The translations under genes and the position numbers were made by a program. DNA of 64,000 nucleotides from Rhodococcus qingshengii (GTDB taxonomy: Bacteria > Actinomycetota > Actinomycetes > Mycobacteriales > Mycobacteriaceae): the NCBI RefSeq assembly GCF_021025955.1, contig NZ_JAJNCL010000003.1, forward strand, positions 124,001 through 188,000. Direction: 5' to 3'. Below are positions 28,234 through 37,223 of this stretch, one piece after another (the stretch's first letter is position 1; the number at the start of each line of letters is the position of its first letter). The notes beneath the pieces were generated by a model. The model had not been told where the DNA came from and made no database searches. It saw nothing but the letters and a program-made list of their open reading frames with translations.

Positions 28234-29420
28234 ATCGTTCCCCGGTATCCGATAGCCATGTGAGCTGACCCCGCCATGATTCGATCGTTGTTCACCATCA
28301 CTGCTGCGCCGTGCGCGTCACGAAGGTGCCGGCCGAGCGAAAATTCGGTGTCCTCGCGATAGCCGGAGATTCCGCAGATCAACATTGCCTGCCCGACGAT
28401 TTCCACCACCGCGGTGGAGGTAGTGACTTTCAAGTTGTTCATCGCGAGCGAAAAGCCCACAGCGCCGGTCGCCTCGGAATCGGCAGTGCCCACTTCGGCC
28501 TGGACCGCCTGGTCGTAACGTCGTGCCGAAGCGTCGACGAGATCAGCGAATTGTTGCGCAGAGGCTGCAACTTCGGCCAGCCTGAGCGCCCCGGGGGAGG
28601 TTACTCCCGGCTGTTTGCGGGCCGCGGCACGAACGTACTTGCGCGCCTTCTCGACAGCAGCATCCGCGATTCCCAACCACACCGAACTCCAGACGACGTG
28701 CGAGACGGGGAGCATGGTGTGCGTGGAGATCTCGGAATACGAGACGTCGGCAACCATTTCAGGCGTCGAGGTGGCCCGAAGGATGTAGCCGAGGCTGCAG
28801 GTTCCCCTCAGCCCCAGCGTGTTCCAGTCGGTGGTGCGTTCGAGAGTCAGGTCTCCGGTGCGGCACACCACGAGAACCTGATCGTTCGGCTGACTCTCCA
28901 CGGTACGCCTGGCAGTCACGACTATCGCGTCGGAATGCTCACCGTACGAAATTACGGGCGCGTTCTTGATCAGAAGGAGGTGACCGCCCAAATCTTCTAC
29001 GGCGCAGTAACTCCGGCTGACGTCACCACCGATTCCCAACTCGGTTGTCGCCGACGCCAACAGCAATTGCTTGTCGGCAGTTTCCTCGACGAACTCGCGG
29101 AGGGCTTCGGTGTTGCCATGCTTGAACAGCGAGTAGATTTGCGTCTGATGCATGGCGAAAATCATTCCGCTTGCTGCGCAGCGTGTTCCGAGCACTCGAG
29201 CGATCTGCGACACCTCCTGCAGCGAGAGGCCCTCGCCGCCGAGTTCCTTCGGCACGGCTACGGACAACAGTCGTTCACTGCGCATGGCATCGACGGCTTC
29301 GCGCGGAAACCTTGCTTCTACATCAACTTCGTCGGCCCACATCGCTGCAACTTCGTCGGCCACCCGTACAGCGCGCTCGAGAGCAGTCCCGGTCGAGCAC
29401 TGCGATTGCGGAGCGTTCAT
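28230..29420 (-). CDS. Acyl-CoA dehydrogenase-like flavoprotein
   Basis: 396 residues, full length for the family: N-terminal helical domain with PKELGGEGLSL, middle beta domain starting at LLASATTELGIGGDVSRS, and C-terminal helical domain with MNNLKVTTSTAVVEIVGQAMLICG. It should bind FAD. The gene sits between the carrier protein and its loading enzyme with ATGA overlaps on both sides, so the likely substrate is an acyl or aminoacyl group on the carrier protein rather than free CoA esters, comparable to prolyl-carrier-protein dehydrogenases. That substrate assignment is inferred from operon structure. Confidence 0.86.
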   Translation of the reverse strand: MNAPQSQCSTGTALERAVRVADEVAAMWADEVDVEARFPREAVDAMRSERLLSVAVPKELGGEGLSLQEVSQIARVLGTRCAASGMIFAMHQTQIYSLFKHGNTEALREFVEETADKQLLLASATTELGIGGDVSRSYCAVEDLGGHLLLIKNAPVISYGEHSDAIVVTARRTVESQPNDQVLVVCRTGDLTLERTTDWNTLGLRGTCSLGYILRATSTPEMVADVSYSEISTHTMLPVSHVVWSSVWLGIADAAVEKARKYVRAAARKQPGVTSPGALRLAEVAASAQQFADLVDASARRYDQAVQAEVGTADSEATGAVGFSLAMNNLKVTTSTAVVEIVGQAMLICGISGYREDTEFSLGRHLRDAHGAAVMVNNDRIMAGSAHMAIGYRGTI

Positions 29421-29659
29421 GCAGCACCGAGCTCCGTCAGCGCGCCCTCGATCGCGTTCACGCTCGCGAAGGTACTCTTCCGCAACAACTCATCCGGAAA
29501 CTCGATGTCGAACGAATCTTCAAGCGCCAGCATGACATTCACACTTGCGTGCGATGTCAACCCCAACTCGTAGAGATCAGCCTCGCCGTCGATCGTGTTC
29601 ACGTCGACCGCTAGTCGACCGTGCTCGACGAGCACATTCCGAATTGCCTGATCAATCAT
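29417..29659 (-). CDS. Acyl/aminoacyl carrier protein
   Basis: 80 residues, acidic, with the phosphopantetheine attachment site Ser36 in the motif LGLTSH (equivalent to the DSL/TSL motif). Four-helix carrier features follow (LEDSFDIEFPDELL). It overlaps both neighbours: 8 bases with the phosphopantetheinyl transferase upstream and 4 with the dehydrogenase downstream. The Thr-Ser variant and the position next to the ligase fit a dedicated aminoacyl carrier rather than the fatty-acid AcpP. Confidence 0.9.
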   Translation of the reverse strand: MIDQAIRNVLVEHGRLAVDVNTIDGEADLYELGLTSHASVNVMLALEDSFDIEFPDELLRKSTFASVNAIEGALTELGAA

Positions 29660-30098
29660 CAGCGATGTCGTCCTTCTTTTCGATGCGAGCGCCCGAGCGC
29701 GTTGCGATCACCATTGCGATGGCCACGTCCGCCTCGTGCGAGATAGATACTTGAAAGTCGTGTAAATCCTGCACCTGTGCGAGTTCGGCAGCATTACCGG
29801 TCAGAGTGACCCCGCAACCGCCCCACTCGGCTCGGGTGATCTCGATGGAGTTCCACGGCACGGGGACGTCACCAGGCCTGAGCACCTTCACAACAGCCTC
29901 TTTGGCCGCGAAACGTGCAGCCAATCGCTGATCCCGAGCCGGCCCGGCGCACGTCTGCAATTCATGTGGAGTGAAGGTCCGATCCAGGTACCGTCGCCCG
30001 AAAAGATCGATACTGCGGGTGACATCCACGACATTCACGACGTCACAGCCGATCCGCGGCCCGATGTCGAGCATCGGCGCCCGTGCGGTGTCACCCAT
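29652..30098 (-). CDS. AcpS-type 4'-phosphopantetheinyl transferase, first gene of the operon
   Basis: 148 residues from ATG 30098, which has AGGGGGAG 7 bases upstream; a GTG at 30128 lacks this. AcpS signatures are present: IGCDVV with Asp19, ARFAAKEAVVKVL with Glu67 (magnesium and CoA binding) and SISHE near the C-terminus. It should convert the adjacent carrier protein to its holo form. A private PPTase next to its carrier suggests a self-contained pathway. The ARE-like element at 30284-30304 is about 190 bases upstream of this start. Confidence 0.88.
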   Translation of the reverse strand: MGDTARAPMLDIGPRIGCDVVNVVDVTRSIDLFGRRYLDRTFTPHELQTCAGPARDQRLAARFAAKEAVVKVLRPGDVPVPWNSIEITRAEWGGCGVTLTGNAAELAQVQDLHDFQVSISHEADVAIAMVIATRSGARIEKKDDIADD

Positions 30099-30283
30099 CG
30101 CCTGACTCCCCCTTTTTTGGGGCCGCACACGCCGGGCAGCCCCCTATGCTGCCCGGTGCGCCGACGCCGTAATCCTGCCCTGACCAACCCTGCGTACTCA
30201 GCAATTCTTCAGCTACCGGTAGAACATACCGCAATCCGAAGATAGTCCGCAAGATCAGACTCCGAGATTCACATCAACGCCAT

Positions 30284-30320
30284 AAACATACTCCTAGTTT
30301 GTTTTGAATGCAGAACAAAC
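30284..30320. promoter_or_regulatory. ARE-like element fused to a second near-palindrome, operator of the carrier-protein operon
   Basis: 30284-30291 AAACATAC, five bases, 30297-30304 GTTTGTTT. The right half is shared with a second near-palindrome with arms GTTTGTTTTG (30297-30306) and CAGAACAAAC (30311-30320), 9 of 10 positions paired. The region precedes the operon that starts at 30098. Such stacked half sites fit TetR-type repression; the TetR gene ends only 69 bases away. Confidence 0.62.
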
Positions 30321-30388
30321 AGAATATTTTCCCTACCAGGAAATTTGCCACGAACTGAGCAAAAATGGGGTGGTCGAGCGCCGCGATG

Positions 30389-31030
30389 TCAGTGATCGCT
30401 GGCAAGGCGGCGAGCCGCAAATTGCCTGAAGTACTCCACTTTGGATTCCGGGACCACGATCGGAAGTATCAGGTTCCAGGACGCTTTCATGGAGTCCGAA
30501 AGCTCACGCACAGTCCCGGTCGCCGCTGCCATCAGCCGAACTCCGGATGCCACCTCCAACAGGAACCGGGCGATGTCGGCGGAATCCGCGTCCGAACGCA
30601 AATCACCTTCGTCCGCTGCACGACTGGCAAGTTCGCGGTAAATATCGAGCCAGACGTCGAGAGTTGCCGGACCGGAACCTCGATAGTCACCGATCTCCAC
30701 CAACAAACGGAAGGTCGCACGAACCATAGCGTCGTGCGCGCCGATATCCACGATCACGGACGAAATGCCGATCAGCGACTCGAGCGCGGGCGTGCGACGG
30801 TCCAACCAGAGTTCACATTTTGCATCAAAACGTGCCGACCCCTCGTCGATCACTGCCCGAGCGAGTTCTTCCTTGGACCCGAAATGGAAGTACAGGGCGC
30901 CCTTGGTCACCTGGGACTCGGCGATGATCTCGCTCAAGCTGGCGTTGGCATAGCCCAGGCGCAAGAACACCCCCGCTGCTCCGCGCAGCACCGAATCACG
31001 GGTGGCTTCTGCCCGCTCTTGCCTCACCAT
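30389..31030 (-). CDS. TetR-family regulator resembling gamma-butyrolactone receptors (ArpA/ScbR type)
   Basis: 213 residues from ATG 31030, with GGAGG 9 bases upstream. The N-terminal helix-turn-helix (SLSEIIAESQVTKGALYFHFGSKEELA in shape) follows the butyrolactone-receptor pattern, in which VTKGALYFHF is nearly invariant. In the ligand domain, DVWLDIYRELASRAADEGDLR places a Trp at residue 127, where receptors of this family have their ligand-stacking Trp. No butyrolactone synthase (AfsA) is in the window. It is encoded just upstream of the carrier-protein operon on the same strand. It may be a true receptor or a pseudo-receptor binding another ligand. Confidence 0.8.
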   Translation of the reverse strand: MVRQERAEATRDSVLRGAAGVFLRLGYANASLSEIIAESQVTKGALYFHFGSKEELARAVIDEGSARFDAKCELWLDRRTPALESLIGISSVIVDIGAHDAMVRATFRLLVEIGDYRGSGPATLDVWLDIYRELASRAADEGDLRSDADSADIARFLLEVASGVRLMAAATGTVRELSDSMKASWNLILPIVVPESKVEYFRQFAARRLASDH

Positions 31031-31131
31031 CGATCCGGCCTCCAATCACCACACATCGAACGAATCCCTGGTCTTACCCGTTCACAGCGTCAAAATGGAA
31101 GGCTCGGTTTCGGCATTCAACCCACCCTTGC

Positions 31132-31152
31132 AAACAAATAAATCATTTGCCC
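31132..31152. promoter_or_regulatory. Degenerate ARE-like site upstream of the receptor-like TetR gene
   Basis: AAACAAAT (31132-31139), five bases, ATTTGCCC (31145-31152); 6 of 8 and 4 of 8 matches to the AAACATAC/GTTTGTTT halves. The wider stretch is bounded by GCAAA and TTTGC. It lies about 100 bases upstream of the start at 31030, suitable for autoregulation. This is the weakest of the listed sites. Confidence 0.3.
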
Positions 31153-31221
31153 ATCAAACGATCGTGATACAGCGAACACAGCTTAGACCGCGATCCATCT
31201 CTGCGTGGCAGGCGCGCCTGG

Positions 31222-31875
31222 TTAACCCTCCAATTGAGGGTCGGCTTCCAGATTCGTCAAGCCATTCCAACACAAATTCACTAGGTGAGCGGCGACAACT
31301 TCCTTGGACGGAGTTCGTTCGTCGAGCCACCAAGTAGCCGTCGTGGACACCATGCCGACAAGCGCCTGGGCGTACATCGTTGCTAGTCCTGGGTCGAAAC
31401 CGCGCCTGGAGAAGTCTCCGGCCAGTAGGTAGCCCACCTGGCTGATCGCGTCATTGAGCAAGCTCGAATACGTCCCACTCGGTGCGACAACCGACGAGTC
31501 ACGCACAAGTATCCGAAATCCGTCCGTGTGCTCCTCCACGTAGGTGAGCAAAGCCAACGCAACCCGCTCCACTCGAACTCTCGAGCGATTCTGGGAGAGG
31601 GAAGACGTGATCATCTCGAGAAGGCGCGACATCTCCCGGTCCACGACGACGGCGTAGAGACCCTCCTTGCCACCGAAGTGCTCGTACACGACCGGCTTGG
31701 ACACGTTCGCTCGCTGCGCGATCTCCTCGATCGAGGTCGCCTCGTATCCGCGCTCCGCGAAGAGTGCCCGCCCGATCTCGATCAGTTGTTGCCGACGTTG
31801 GGTACCGGTCATCCGGATCCGTGCCGCTCGTTCGGGAACTGGATCCCCGCCAACCGAACCGGGCACCGTCGCCAT
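31222..31875 (-). CDS. TetR-family transcriptional regulator (mycobacterial Rv1019-like position)
   Basis: 217 residues; ATG 31875 with AGAGGAAG just upstream. The TetR DNA-binding region is RRQQLIEIGRALFAERGYEATSIEEIAQRANVSKPVVYEHFGGKE in outline, with SKPVVYEHF as the recognition helix. The ligand domain is of the TetR_C type and gives no clue to its effector. In mycobacteria a TetR gene lies between glmU and mfd in this orientation, so this is the core-genome copy and the 7-kb block to its left is the insertion. It probably regulates itself or its neighbours; no clear operator is visible. Confidence 0.88.
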   Translation of the reverse strand: MATVPGSVGGDPVPERAARIRMTGTQRRQQLIEIGRALFAERGYEATSIEEIAQRANVSKPVVYEHFGGKEGLYAVVVDREMSRLLEMITSSLSQNRSRVRVERVALALLTYVEEHTDGFRILVRDSSVVAPSGTYSSLLNDAISQVGYLLAGDFSRRGFDPGLATMYAQALVGMVSTTATWWLDERTPSKEVVAAHLVNLCWNGLTNLEADPQLEG

Positions 31876-32044
31876 GGTCTTCCTCTCCCTGACACCTAAA
31901 TCCTGACACCTGCAACAACTGCTGCGGCTACTCAGCCTATCGGGACTTCGGGGACCTATTTGGCGTAGCGGTTCGACCTACGGCGGGTCGGCATGCGATT
32001 ATTCTTTCGCGCGCTCGGCCGCAAGGCTCGGCAATGCGTGGCAA

Positions 32045-32115
32045 TCCGCCGTGGTGTAATGGCAGCACCTCTGATTTTGGTTCAGATAGTTCAGGTTCGA
32101 GTCCTGGCGGCGGAG
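32045..32115 (+). tRNA. tRNA-Gln (anticodon TTG)
   Basis: A complete cloverleaf: acceptor stem TCCGCCG/CGGCGGA, anticodon stem TCTGA/TCAGA with loop TTTTGGT (anticodon TTG), and T arm around TTCGAGT. CCA is not encoded. It lies between the TetR gene and glmU, as in mycobacteria. Confidence 0.95.
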
Positions 32116-32181
32116 CTGGTGAACACCGTGCGTTTTCCGAGTGGAAACGCACGTCTTGATCGACAAGAGGGAGCTCAACCA

Positions 32182-33690
32182 GTGCAGACCGCCGTGATCG
32201 TTCTCGCAGCGGGTGCCGGTACACGAATGAAGTCGAAGACTCCCAAGGTCCTCCACGCTCTCGCCGGACGCAGCATGCTGGCACATTCGCTTCACGCAGC
32301 AACGTCACTGAACCCCACGCACCTGGTGACCGTCGTCGGTCACGACCGTGAGCGTGTCACCGAAGCGGTCAGCGCAGTCGCCGGCGAACTTGGCAGACCC
32401 GTCACCGTCGCCGTCCAGGACGAGCAGAAGGGCACCGGGCACGCCGTCAGTTGCGGACTCGAGGGTCTGCCTGCCGACTTCGCCGGGACCGTACTCGTCA
32501 CAGCCGCCGACGTGCCGCTGCTCGACGGCAAGACAATCGCAGACCTCCTCGCTCAGCACACTGCCGCCCCTGCGGCTGCGGTCACGGTGTTGACGTCGAC
32601 GGCGCTCGACCCCACCGGCTACGGACGGATCCTTCGTACGACGGACGGCGAAGTCAACGCCATCGTCGAGGAGAAGGAAGCCACCGATTCGCAGCGCTCG
32701 ATCACCGAGGTCAATTCAGGTGTCTACGCCTTCGACTTCGAGACTCTGCGCGACGCGCTGGCGTCTCTCGACTCCAACAACGCACAGCACGAGTTCTATC
32801 TCACCGATGTGATCATGATCGCCCGTCGCGCAGGCAAGCGTGTTCGCGCGCAGCACATCGCGGATTCAGTTCTCGTCGCGGGCGCCAACGATCGCGTGCA
32901 GCTCTCGACGCTTGCCCGCGAGATGAACCGTCGGATCCTCGAGACGTGGATGCGTGCCGGCGTCACCGTCGTCGATCCCGCGAGCACGTGGATCGATTGC
33001 GGCGTGCAAATCGCACAGGACGTGACGCTCCAGCCCGGAGTTCAGTTGACCGGCACGACGTCGGTGGGCGAAGACGCCGTGATCGGCCCGGACACCACCT
33101 TGGACAACGTGAGCGTCGGGGAGCGCGCGGTGGTCGTCCGCTCGCACGGGACCGACTCCGTGATCGGCGCGGACGCAACTGTCGGTCCGTTCGCCTACCT
33201 CCGGCCGAATACCCGTCTCGGTGACCACGGCAAGATCGGTGCCTACGTGGAAACCAAGAACGCCGAGATCGGCGAACATTCGAAGATTCCGCATCTTACC
33301 TACGTCGGTGACGCCACCATCGGCCATCACAGCAATATCGGGGCTTCGAGCGTCTTCGTCAATTACGACGGGGTGAACAAGAGCCGTACTGTGGTGGGGT
33401 CGCACGTCCGAACAGGCTCCGACACCATGTTCGTCGCCCCTCTCGTCGTGGGAGACGGCGCTTACACGGGAGCGGGCACGGTCTTGAAGAACGACGTACC
33501 GCCTGGGGCGCTTGCCGTCTCGGGTGGAGCGCAGCGCAACATCGAGGGTTGGGTACAGAAAAATCGACCCGGCACTCCTGCAGCCGACGCCGCTGCAGCG
33601 GCTGCACAACCTGACAGCCCTGCACAACCTGACAGCACAGATCACCACCAGATCGACCGGCAAGTACAAAAGGACGGCATGAACCAGTGA
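32182..33690 (+). CDS. glmU: Bifunctional GlmU: GlcN-1-P acetyltransferase / GlcNAc-1-P uridyltransferase
   Basis: 502 residues from GTG 32182, with AGAGGGAG upstream; the frame open from 31993 runs through the tRNA and is not coding there. The N-terminal pyrophosphorylase domain starts with [18 protein letters not shown]; the C-terminal half is a left-handed beta helix with hexapeptide repeats and [24 protein letters not shown] followed by NYDGVNK, the acetyltransferase site. It makes UDP-GlcNAc for peptidoglycan and other glycans. The tail after residue 465 is Ala/Gln/Pro-rich with a short repeat ([10 protein letters not shown]). The stop overlaps prs as GTGA. Confidence 0.96.
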   Translation: MQTAVIVLAAGAGTRMKSKTPKVLHALAGRSMLAHSLHAATSLNPTHLVTVVGHDRERVTEAVSAVAGELGRPVTVAVQDEQKGTGHAVSCGLEGLPADFAGTVLVTAADVPLLDGKTIADLLAQHTAAPAAAVTVLTSTALDPTGYGRILRTTDGEVNAIVEEKEATDSQRSITEVNSGVYAFDFETLRDALASLDSNNAQHEFYLTDVIMIARRAGKRVRAQHIADSVLVAGANDRVQLSTLAREMNRRILETWMRAGVTVVDPASTWIDCGVQIAQDVTLQPGVQLTGTTSVGEDAVIGPDTTLDNVSVGERAVVVRSHGTDSVIGADATVGPFAYLRPNTRLGDHGKIGAYVETKNAEIGEHSKIPHLTYVGDATIGHHSNIGASSVFVNYDGVNKSRTVVGSHVRTGSDTMFVAPLVVGDGAYTGAGTVLKNDVPPGALAVSGGAQRNIEGWVQKNRPGTPAADAAAAAAQPDSPAQPDSTDHHQIDRQVQKDGMNQ

Positions 33691-34667
33691 CTGCGAATTG
33701 GATCGACAACCAGAAGAACCTGATGTTGTTCTCGGGTCGCGCACATCCCGAGTTGGCGGAGCAGGTGGCGAAGGAACTCGACATCCGCGTCACCCCGCAG
33801 ACCGCGCGCGACTTCGCGAACGGTGAGATCTTCGTTCGATTCGAAGAGTCGGTTCGCGGCTCCGACGCGTTTGTCCTGCAGAGTCATCCGGCACCGCTGA
33901 ACACGTGGGTGATGGAGCAGCTCATCATGATCGATGCGCTCAAGCGTGGATCGGCAAAGCGCATCACTGCCGTTCTTCCGTTCTACCCGTACGCCCGCCA
34001 GGACAAGAAGCACCGCGGACGCGAGCCGATCTCCGCTCGCCTGATCGCGGACCTGCTCAAGACTGCCGGCGCAGATCGCATCATCACGGTCGACCTGCAT
34101 ACCGATCAGATCCAGGGCTTTTTCGACGGCCCCGTCGATCACATGCACGCACACAGCCAGTTGGCCAACCACATTCGCGCGGGCTACAACCTCGAGAACA
34201 TCACGGTGGTCTCCCCCGACTCTGGCCGCGTTCGTGTCGCCGAGAAGTGGGCCGACTCGCTCGGCGGAGCACCGCTGGCGTTCATTCACAAGACGCGCGA
34301 TCCGTTGGTGCCTAACCAGGTCAAGTCCAACCGCGTCGTCGGTGATGTCGAAGGTCGCACCTGCATCCTGATCGACGACATGATCGACACGGGCGGAACG
34401 ATCGCCGGCGCGGTCAAGGTACTCAAGGAGGCCGGTGCGGGTGACGTCGTCATCGCCGCAACCCACGGCGTCCTGTCCGACCCTGCGGCTGAGCGCCTGT
34501 CGACGTGTGGTGCGAAGGAAGTTGTTGTCACCAATACACTTCCGATCGACGAGTCGAAGAAGTTCCCGACGCTGACGGTGCTGTCCATCGCACCGCTGCT
34601 GGCTCGCACCATCAAGGAAGTTTTCGAGAACGGTTCTGTGACTTCGCTGTTCAACGGCAGCGCCTAG
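33687..34667 (+). CDS. prs: Ribose-phosphate pyrophosphokinase
   Basis: 326 residues. Class I PRPP synthetase motifs are all present: [16 protein letters not shown], the flexible ATP loop [19 protein letters not shown], metal-binding [11 protein letters not shown] and the PRPP loop [10 protein letters not shown]. It converts ribose-5-phosphate and ATP to PRPP for nucleotides, His and Trp and, in actinobacteria, decaprenyl-phosphoryl-arabinose for the cell wall. GTG 33687 overlaps the glmU stop. The operon ends at the long hairpin 34679-34728. Confidence 0.97.
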   Translation: MTANWIDNQKNLMLFSGRAHPELAEQVAKELDIRVTPQTARDFANGEIFVRFEESVRGSDAFVLQSHPAPLNTWVMEQLIMIDALKRGSAKRITAVLPFYPYARQDKKHRGREPISARLIADLLKTAGADRIITVDLHTDQIQGFFDGPVDHMHAHSQLANHIRAGYNLENITVVSPDSGRVRVAEKWADSLGGAPLAFIHKTRDPLVPNQVKSNRVVGDVEGRTCILIDDMIDTGGTIAGAVKVLKEAGAGDVVIAATHGVLSDPAAERLSTCGAKEVVVTNTLPIDESKKFPTLTVLSIAPLLARTIKEVFENGSVTSLFNGSA

Positions 34668-34678
34668 TCTTCCGCCGC

Positions 34679-34728
34679 ACTACGGGCGCGTACCTGTGAC
34701 TTCACTGTCACCGGTACGCGCCCGTAGT
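34679..34728. terminator. Long hairpin terminator after glmU-prs
   Basis: Perfect 16-bp arms ACTACGGGCGCGTACC (34679-34694) and GGTACGCGCCCGTAGT (34713-34728), with an inner GTGAC/GTCAC stem (34696-34711). It is one of the strongest hairpins in the window and begins 11 bases after the prs stop. Confidence 0.85.
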
Positions 34729-34906
34729 CGTCTTCGTGAACCCAACGAAAACAGACCACGCGGTCATCATGAAACCACCTGTGCGACACACGAATACCAG
34801 CAAATGCGGCAAACAGCATGATCTTGATCACGCCCGCGTCGAGAAACCCAGGTCGATGTTGGGGCGGTGTTCACCGCGCCGCAATCTTCGCCTAGTGTGG
34901 CTCGTC

Positions 34907-35563
34907 GTGATCGACGCGCAAACCCTGGAATCCCGGCCCGAATCTCATTCCCTGAATTCATCAGTTCCGACGATCCGGCGGTGGCGCCCAGGATCTTGTG
35001 TCTGGTGCGGAGACGACAACTCCGTGGACATGTTCCGCAACGAACCCCGCTGTGGAATATGCCGTGAAAACGAAGGCATCATCGACGACGCCAAGCGCTT
35101 CCTCGGGATGTACGGTCTGCGCCCGCTCGGCGGCACGCTGCAGTCCGACGACGACGAAGAGCGCGAGTACCGCGTCAACGCACGCGAGGCACGCCGAGTC
35201 CTGAACGAGATCCGCATGGACGTCCTTCCCGATGCGGCCGCTGTTCGCAAGGCAATTCGGCCCCGCGCCGCAACGGTTGTCGCCGACACGTCACCTGCGC
35301 GGGCTTCCCGCCCCTCCAGCACGGGCACAGTGACGCGCGTTGCCGCTCCGGTCAAGACGGACACCGTGGACATCGACACGCTCCAGACGCGCGTCCTAGG
35401 GCTTCTCGATCAGCTCGGTTCCATCGACGAGCAGATCAAGGTCGCCGAACTCGCACAGGGTTTGCCGGCTCGCGCACGACTGAGCGATTTGAACAAGCAG
35501 AAGGCCACGGTTCTTCGCACGCTGGCCGCTCTCGAGAAGGCTCGCATCGCCGCCTCCAACTAA
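34907..35563 (+). CDS. Hypothetical protein with CxxC pairs and a C-terminal coiled coil
   Basis: 218 residues if GTG 34907 is used; GTG 34895 is equally possible and neither has a clear ribosome site. A Cys4 zinc-ribbon-like element (CVWCGDDN, then CGIC) lies near residues 30-50, followed by an acidic segment, a linker rich in Ala/Arg/Pro/Thr, and a coiled coil (TLQTRVLGLLDQLGSIDEQIKVAELAQGLP in outline) at the C-terminus. I do not recognise the family. Single-gene unit between two strong terminators. A DNA- or RNA-binding or adaptor role is possible from the metal site, but nothing specific can be claimed. Confidence 0.72.
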   Translation: MIDAQTLESRPESHSLNSSVPTIRRWRPGSCVWCGDDNSVDMFRNEPRCGICRENEGIIDDAKRFLGMYGLRPLGGTLQSDDDEEREYRVNAREARRVLNEIRMDVLPDAAAVRKAIRPRAATVVADTSPARASRPSSTGTVTRVAAPVKTDTVDIDTLQTRVLGLLDQLGSIDEQIKVAELAQGLPARARLSDLNKQKATVLRTLAALEKARIAASN

Positions 35564-35582
35564 TTCTCCTCGCGTCCATCCC

Positions 35583-35615
35583 ACGGCCCCGTCTCCCTTG
35601 CGAGACGGGGCCGTT
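35583..35615. terminator. Intrinsic terminator hairpin
   Basis: Perfect 13-bp arms ACGGCCCCGTCTC (35583-35595) and GAGACGGGGCCGT (35602-35614) around a 6-base loop, followed by TCTGT. It closes the gene at 34907-35563. Confidence 0.85.
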
Positions 35616-35642
35616 CTGTATGAGGAGGTACCTTTACGAATC

Positions 35643-37223
35643 GTGAATGACATCACCATCACCTTTGTCGTGCTTGCACTGGTCGTGGCGCTGTTCGTGA
35701 TCGGCCGAATCCCGGTCGGCATCATCGCGATCGGCACTGCCCTGGCGCTGTACGCCACCGGCGTGATCACGATGGAGCAGGCGCTTGCCGGATTCGGCGA
35801 TCCCACGGTGGTGTTCATCGCCGCGCTTTTTGTTGTCAGCGAAGCCCTCGACGCCACCGGCGTCACCACGTGGGCGGGCGAGAAACTGCTGGCGAAAGTC
35901 GGCGAATCCCGAGTCCGTCTCGTGAGTGCGATCATGTTGCTGGTTGCCGCGTTGACCGCATTGATCAGCGTCAACGGGGCCGTAGCCGCGTTGGTACCGA
36001 TGGTGGTTGTCTTGGCGGTTCGTCTCGGCAAATCGACGTCACAACTGCTTCTGCCGTTGGCATTTGCCGCCCATGCCGGATCGATGCTCACCTTGACCGG
36101 AACACCGGTCAACATCATCGTTTCCGAAGCCGCCGAGGAATCCGGGGCCGGTGCGTTCGGGTTCTTCAGTTTTACTTTGGTCGGTGCGCCGCTCGTATTG
36201 GGAACGATTGCGATCGCCGTACTTCTCGGGCCTCACGTCCTCCCCCACCGTGCGGGGACGTCGATGTCGCCTGACCTGAGCCGGCATGCCAAGACCCTCG
36301 CTAAGCAGTATCAGCTCATGGGAAAGGATGCGCCGTCCGCAGAGCCCTTGATCACCAAGCACGACGGCGTGGTCGAAGTGATCATCCCGCCGCGCTCGGA
36401 AATGATCGGCGACAGAGCTTTTCCGGGCATGGTGACCGACAGTGGAGATCTGGTGATACTCGCAGTCCAGCGCGCCGGTGAGGACTGCGGCCCCAAGGGC
36501 GTCAAGTTGGCGGCCGGTGACACGCTTCTCCTGCAAGGAAGCTGGGACGATCTCGACACCCACACCGCCGTCGATCCGAACGTCCTCGTGGTCGACGCAC
36601 CTGCCCAGATCCGTAAGCAGGCAGCCCCGTTGGGAACCCGCGCGGTCATCGCTCTCGTCGTCGTCGCGGCGATGGTCGTGATGCTGACGTTCGGATTGGT
36701 GCCGTCGGCGATAGCCGGACTCCTCGCGGCGTGCGCGATGGTTCTGTTGCGTGTGATCAGCGTGGAGCAGGCGCATCGGTCCATCTCGTGGACAACGTTG
36801 ATTCTCGTCGGAGGAATGATCCCGCTGTCGACCGCGATCCAGCAGACCGGCGCAGCCGAGAAACTCGCGCATGCGTTCGTCGACGTCGTCGGTGGTGCAA
36901 GCCCGTATGTCGTCGTCGCCGGACTCTTTGTCGTGACGGCGACTCTGGGCCAGCTGATCAGCAACACTGCAACCGCGTTGATCATCACGCCGATCGCAAT
37001 CTCGGTCGCCATCGAACTCGACATCTCGGTGCTGCCCCTTCTGATGACGGTCACCGTCGCTGCCGCGGCCTCCTTCCTGACGCCCGTAGCCACTCCCGCG
37101 AACATGATGGTGATGGGGCCTGGCGGGTACAAGTTCGGCGACTACTGGAAGCTCGGACTCCCGATGTTGTTGTGGTTCCTGATCGTTGCAACGGTGTTGA
37201 TCCCAGTGATCTGGAGTTTCTGA
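35643..37223 (+). CDS. SLC13/DASS-type anion transporter with an inserted RCK-C (TrkA-C) domain
   Basis: 526 residues from GTG 35643; GAGGAGG lies 14 bases upstream, a long spacer, but the alternative start at 35598 is inside the terminator hairpin. About 11 membrane segments occur in two inverted halves, each with the family signature: SMLTLTGTPVNIIV and SFLTPVATPANMMVMGPGGY. Between them, residues about 225-325 form an RCK-C-like cytosolic domain (PPRSEMIGDRAFP, GDLVILAVQR, AAGDTLLLQG). Relatives carry di- and tricarboxylates, sulfate or other anions with sodium; the substrate is not predictable. Standalone gene. Confidence 0.85.
   Translation: MNDITITFVVLALVVALFVIGRIPVGIIAIGTALALYATGVITMEQALAGFGDPTVVFIAALFVVSEALDATGVTTWAGEKLLAKVGESRVRLVSAIMLLVAALTALISVNGAVAALVPMVVVLAVRLGKSTSQLLLPLAFAAHAGSMLTLTGTPVNIIVSEAAEESGAGAFGFFSFTLVGAPLVLGTIAIAVLLGPHVLPHRAGTSMSPDLSRHAKTLAKQYQLMGKDAPSAEPLITKHDGVVEVIIPPRSEMIGDRAFPGMVTDSGDLVILAVQRAGEDCGPKGVKLAAGDTLLLQGSWDDLDTHTAVDPNVLVVDAPAQIRKQAAPLGTRAVIALVVVAAMVVMLTFGLVPSAIAGLLAACAMVLLRVISVEQAHRSISWTTLILVGGMIPLSTAIQQTGAAEKLAHAFVDVVGGASPYVVVAGLFVVTATLGQLISNTATALIITPIAISVAIELDISVLPLLMTVTVAAAASFLTPVATPANMMVMGPGGYKFGDYWKLGLPMLLWFLIVATVLIPVIWSF

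Noticed and set aside
31225-31241. Terminator hairpin ACCCTC/GAGGGT at the end of the TetR gene at 31222
   Set aside because: It lies inside the last codons, has only 6 bp and no T run, so I do not list it as a terminator.
31993-32181. Upstream extension of GlmU
   Set aside because: It reads through the tRNA-Gln gene; GTG 32182 has a good ribosome site and the correct N-terminus.
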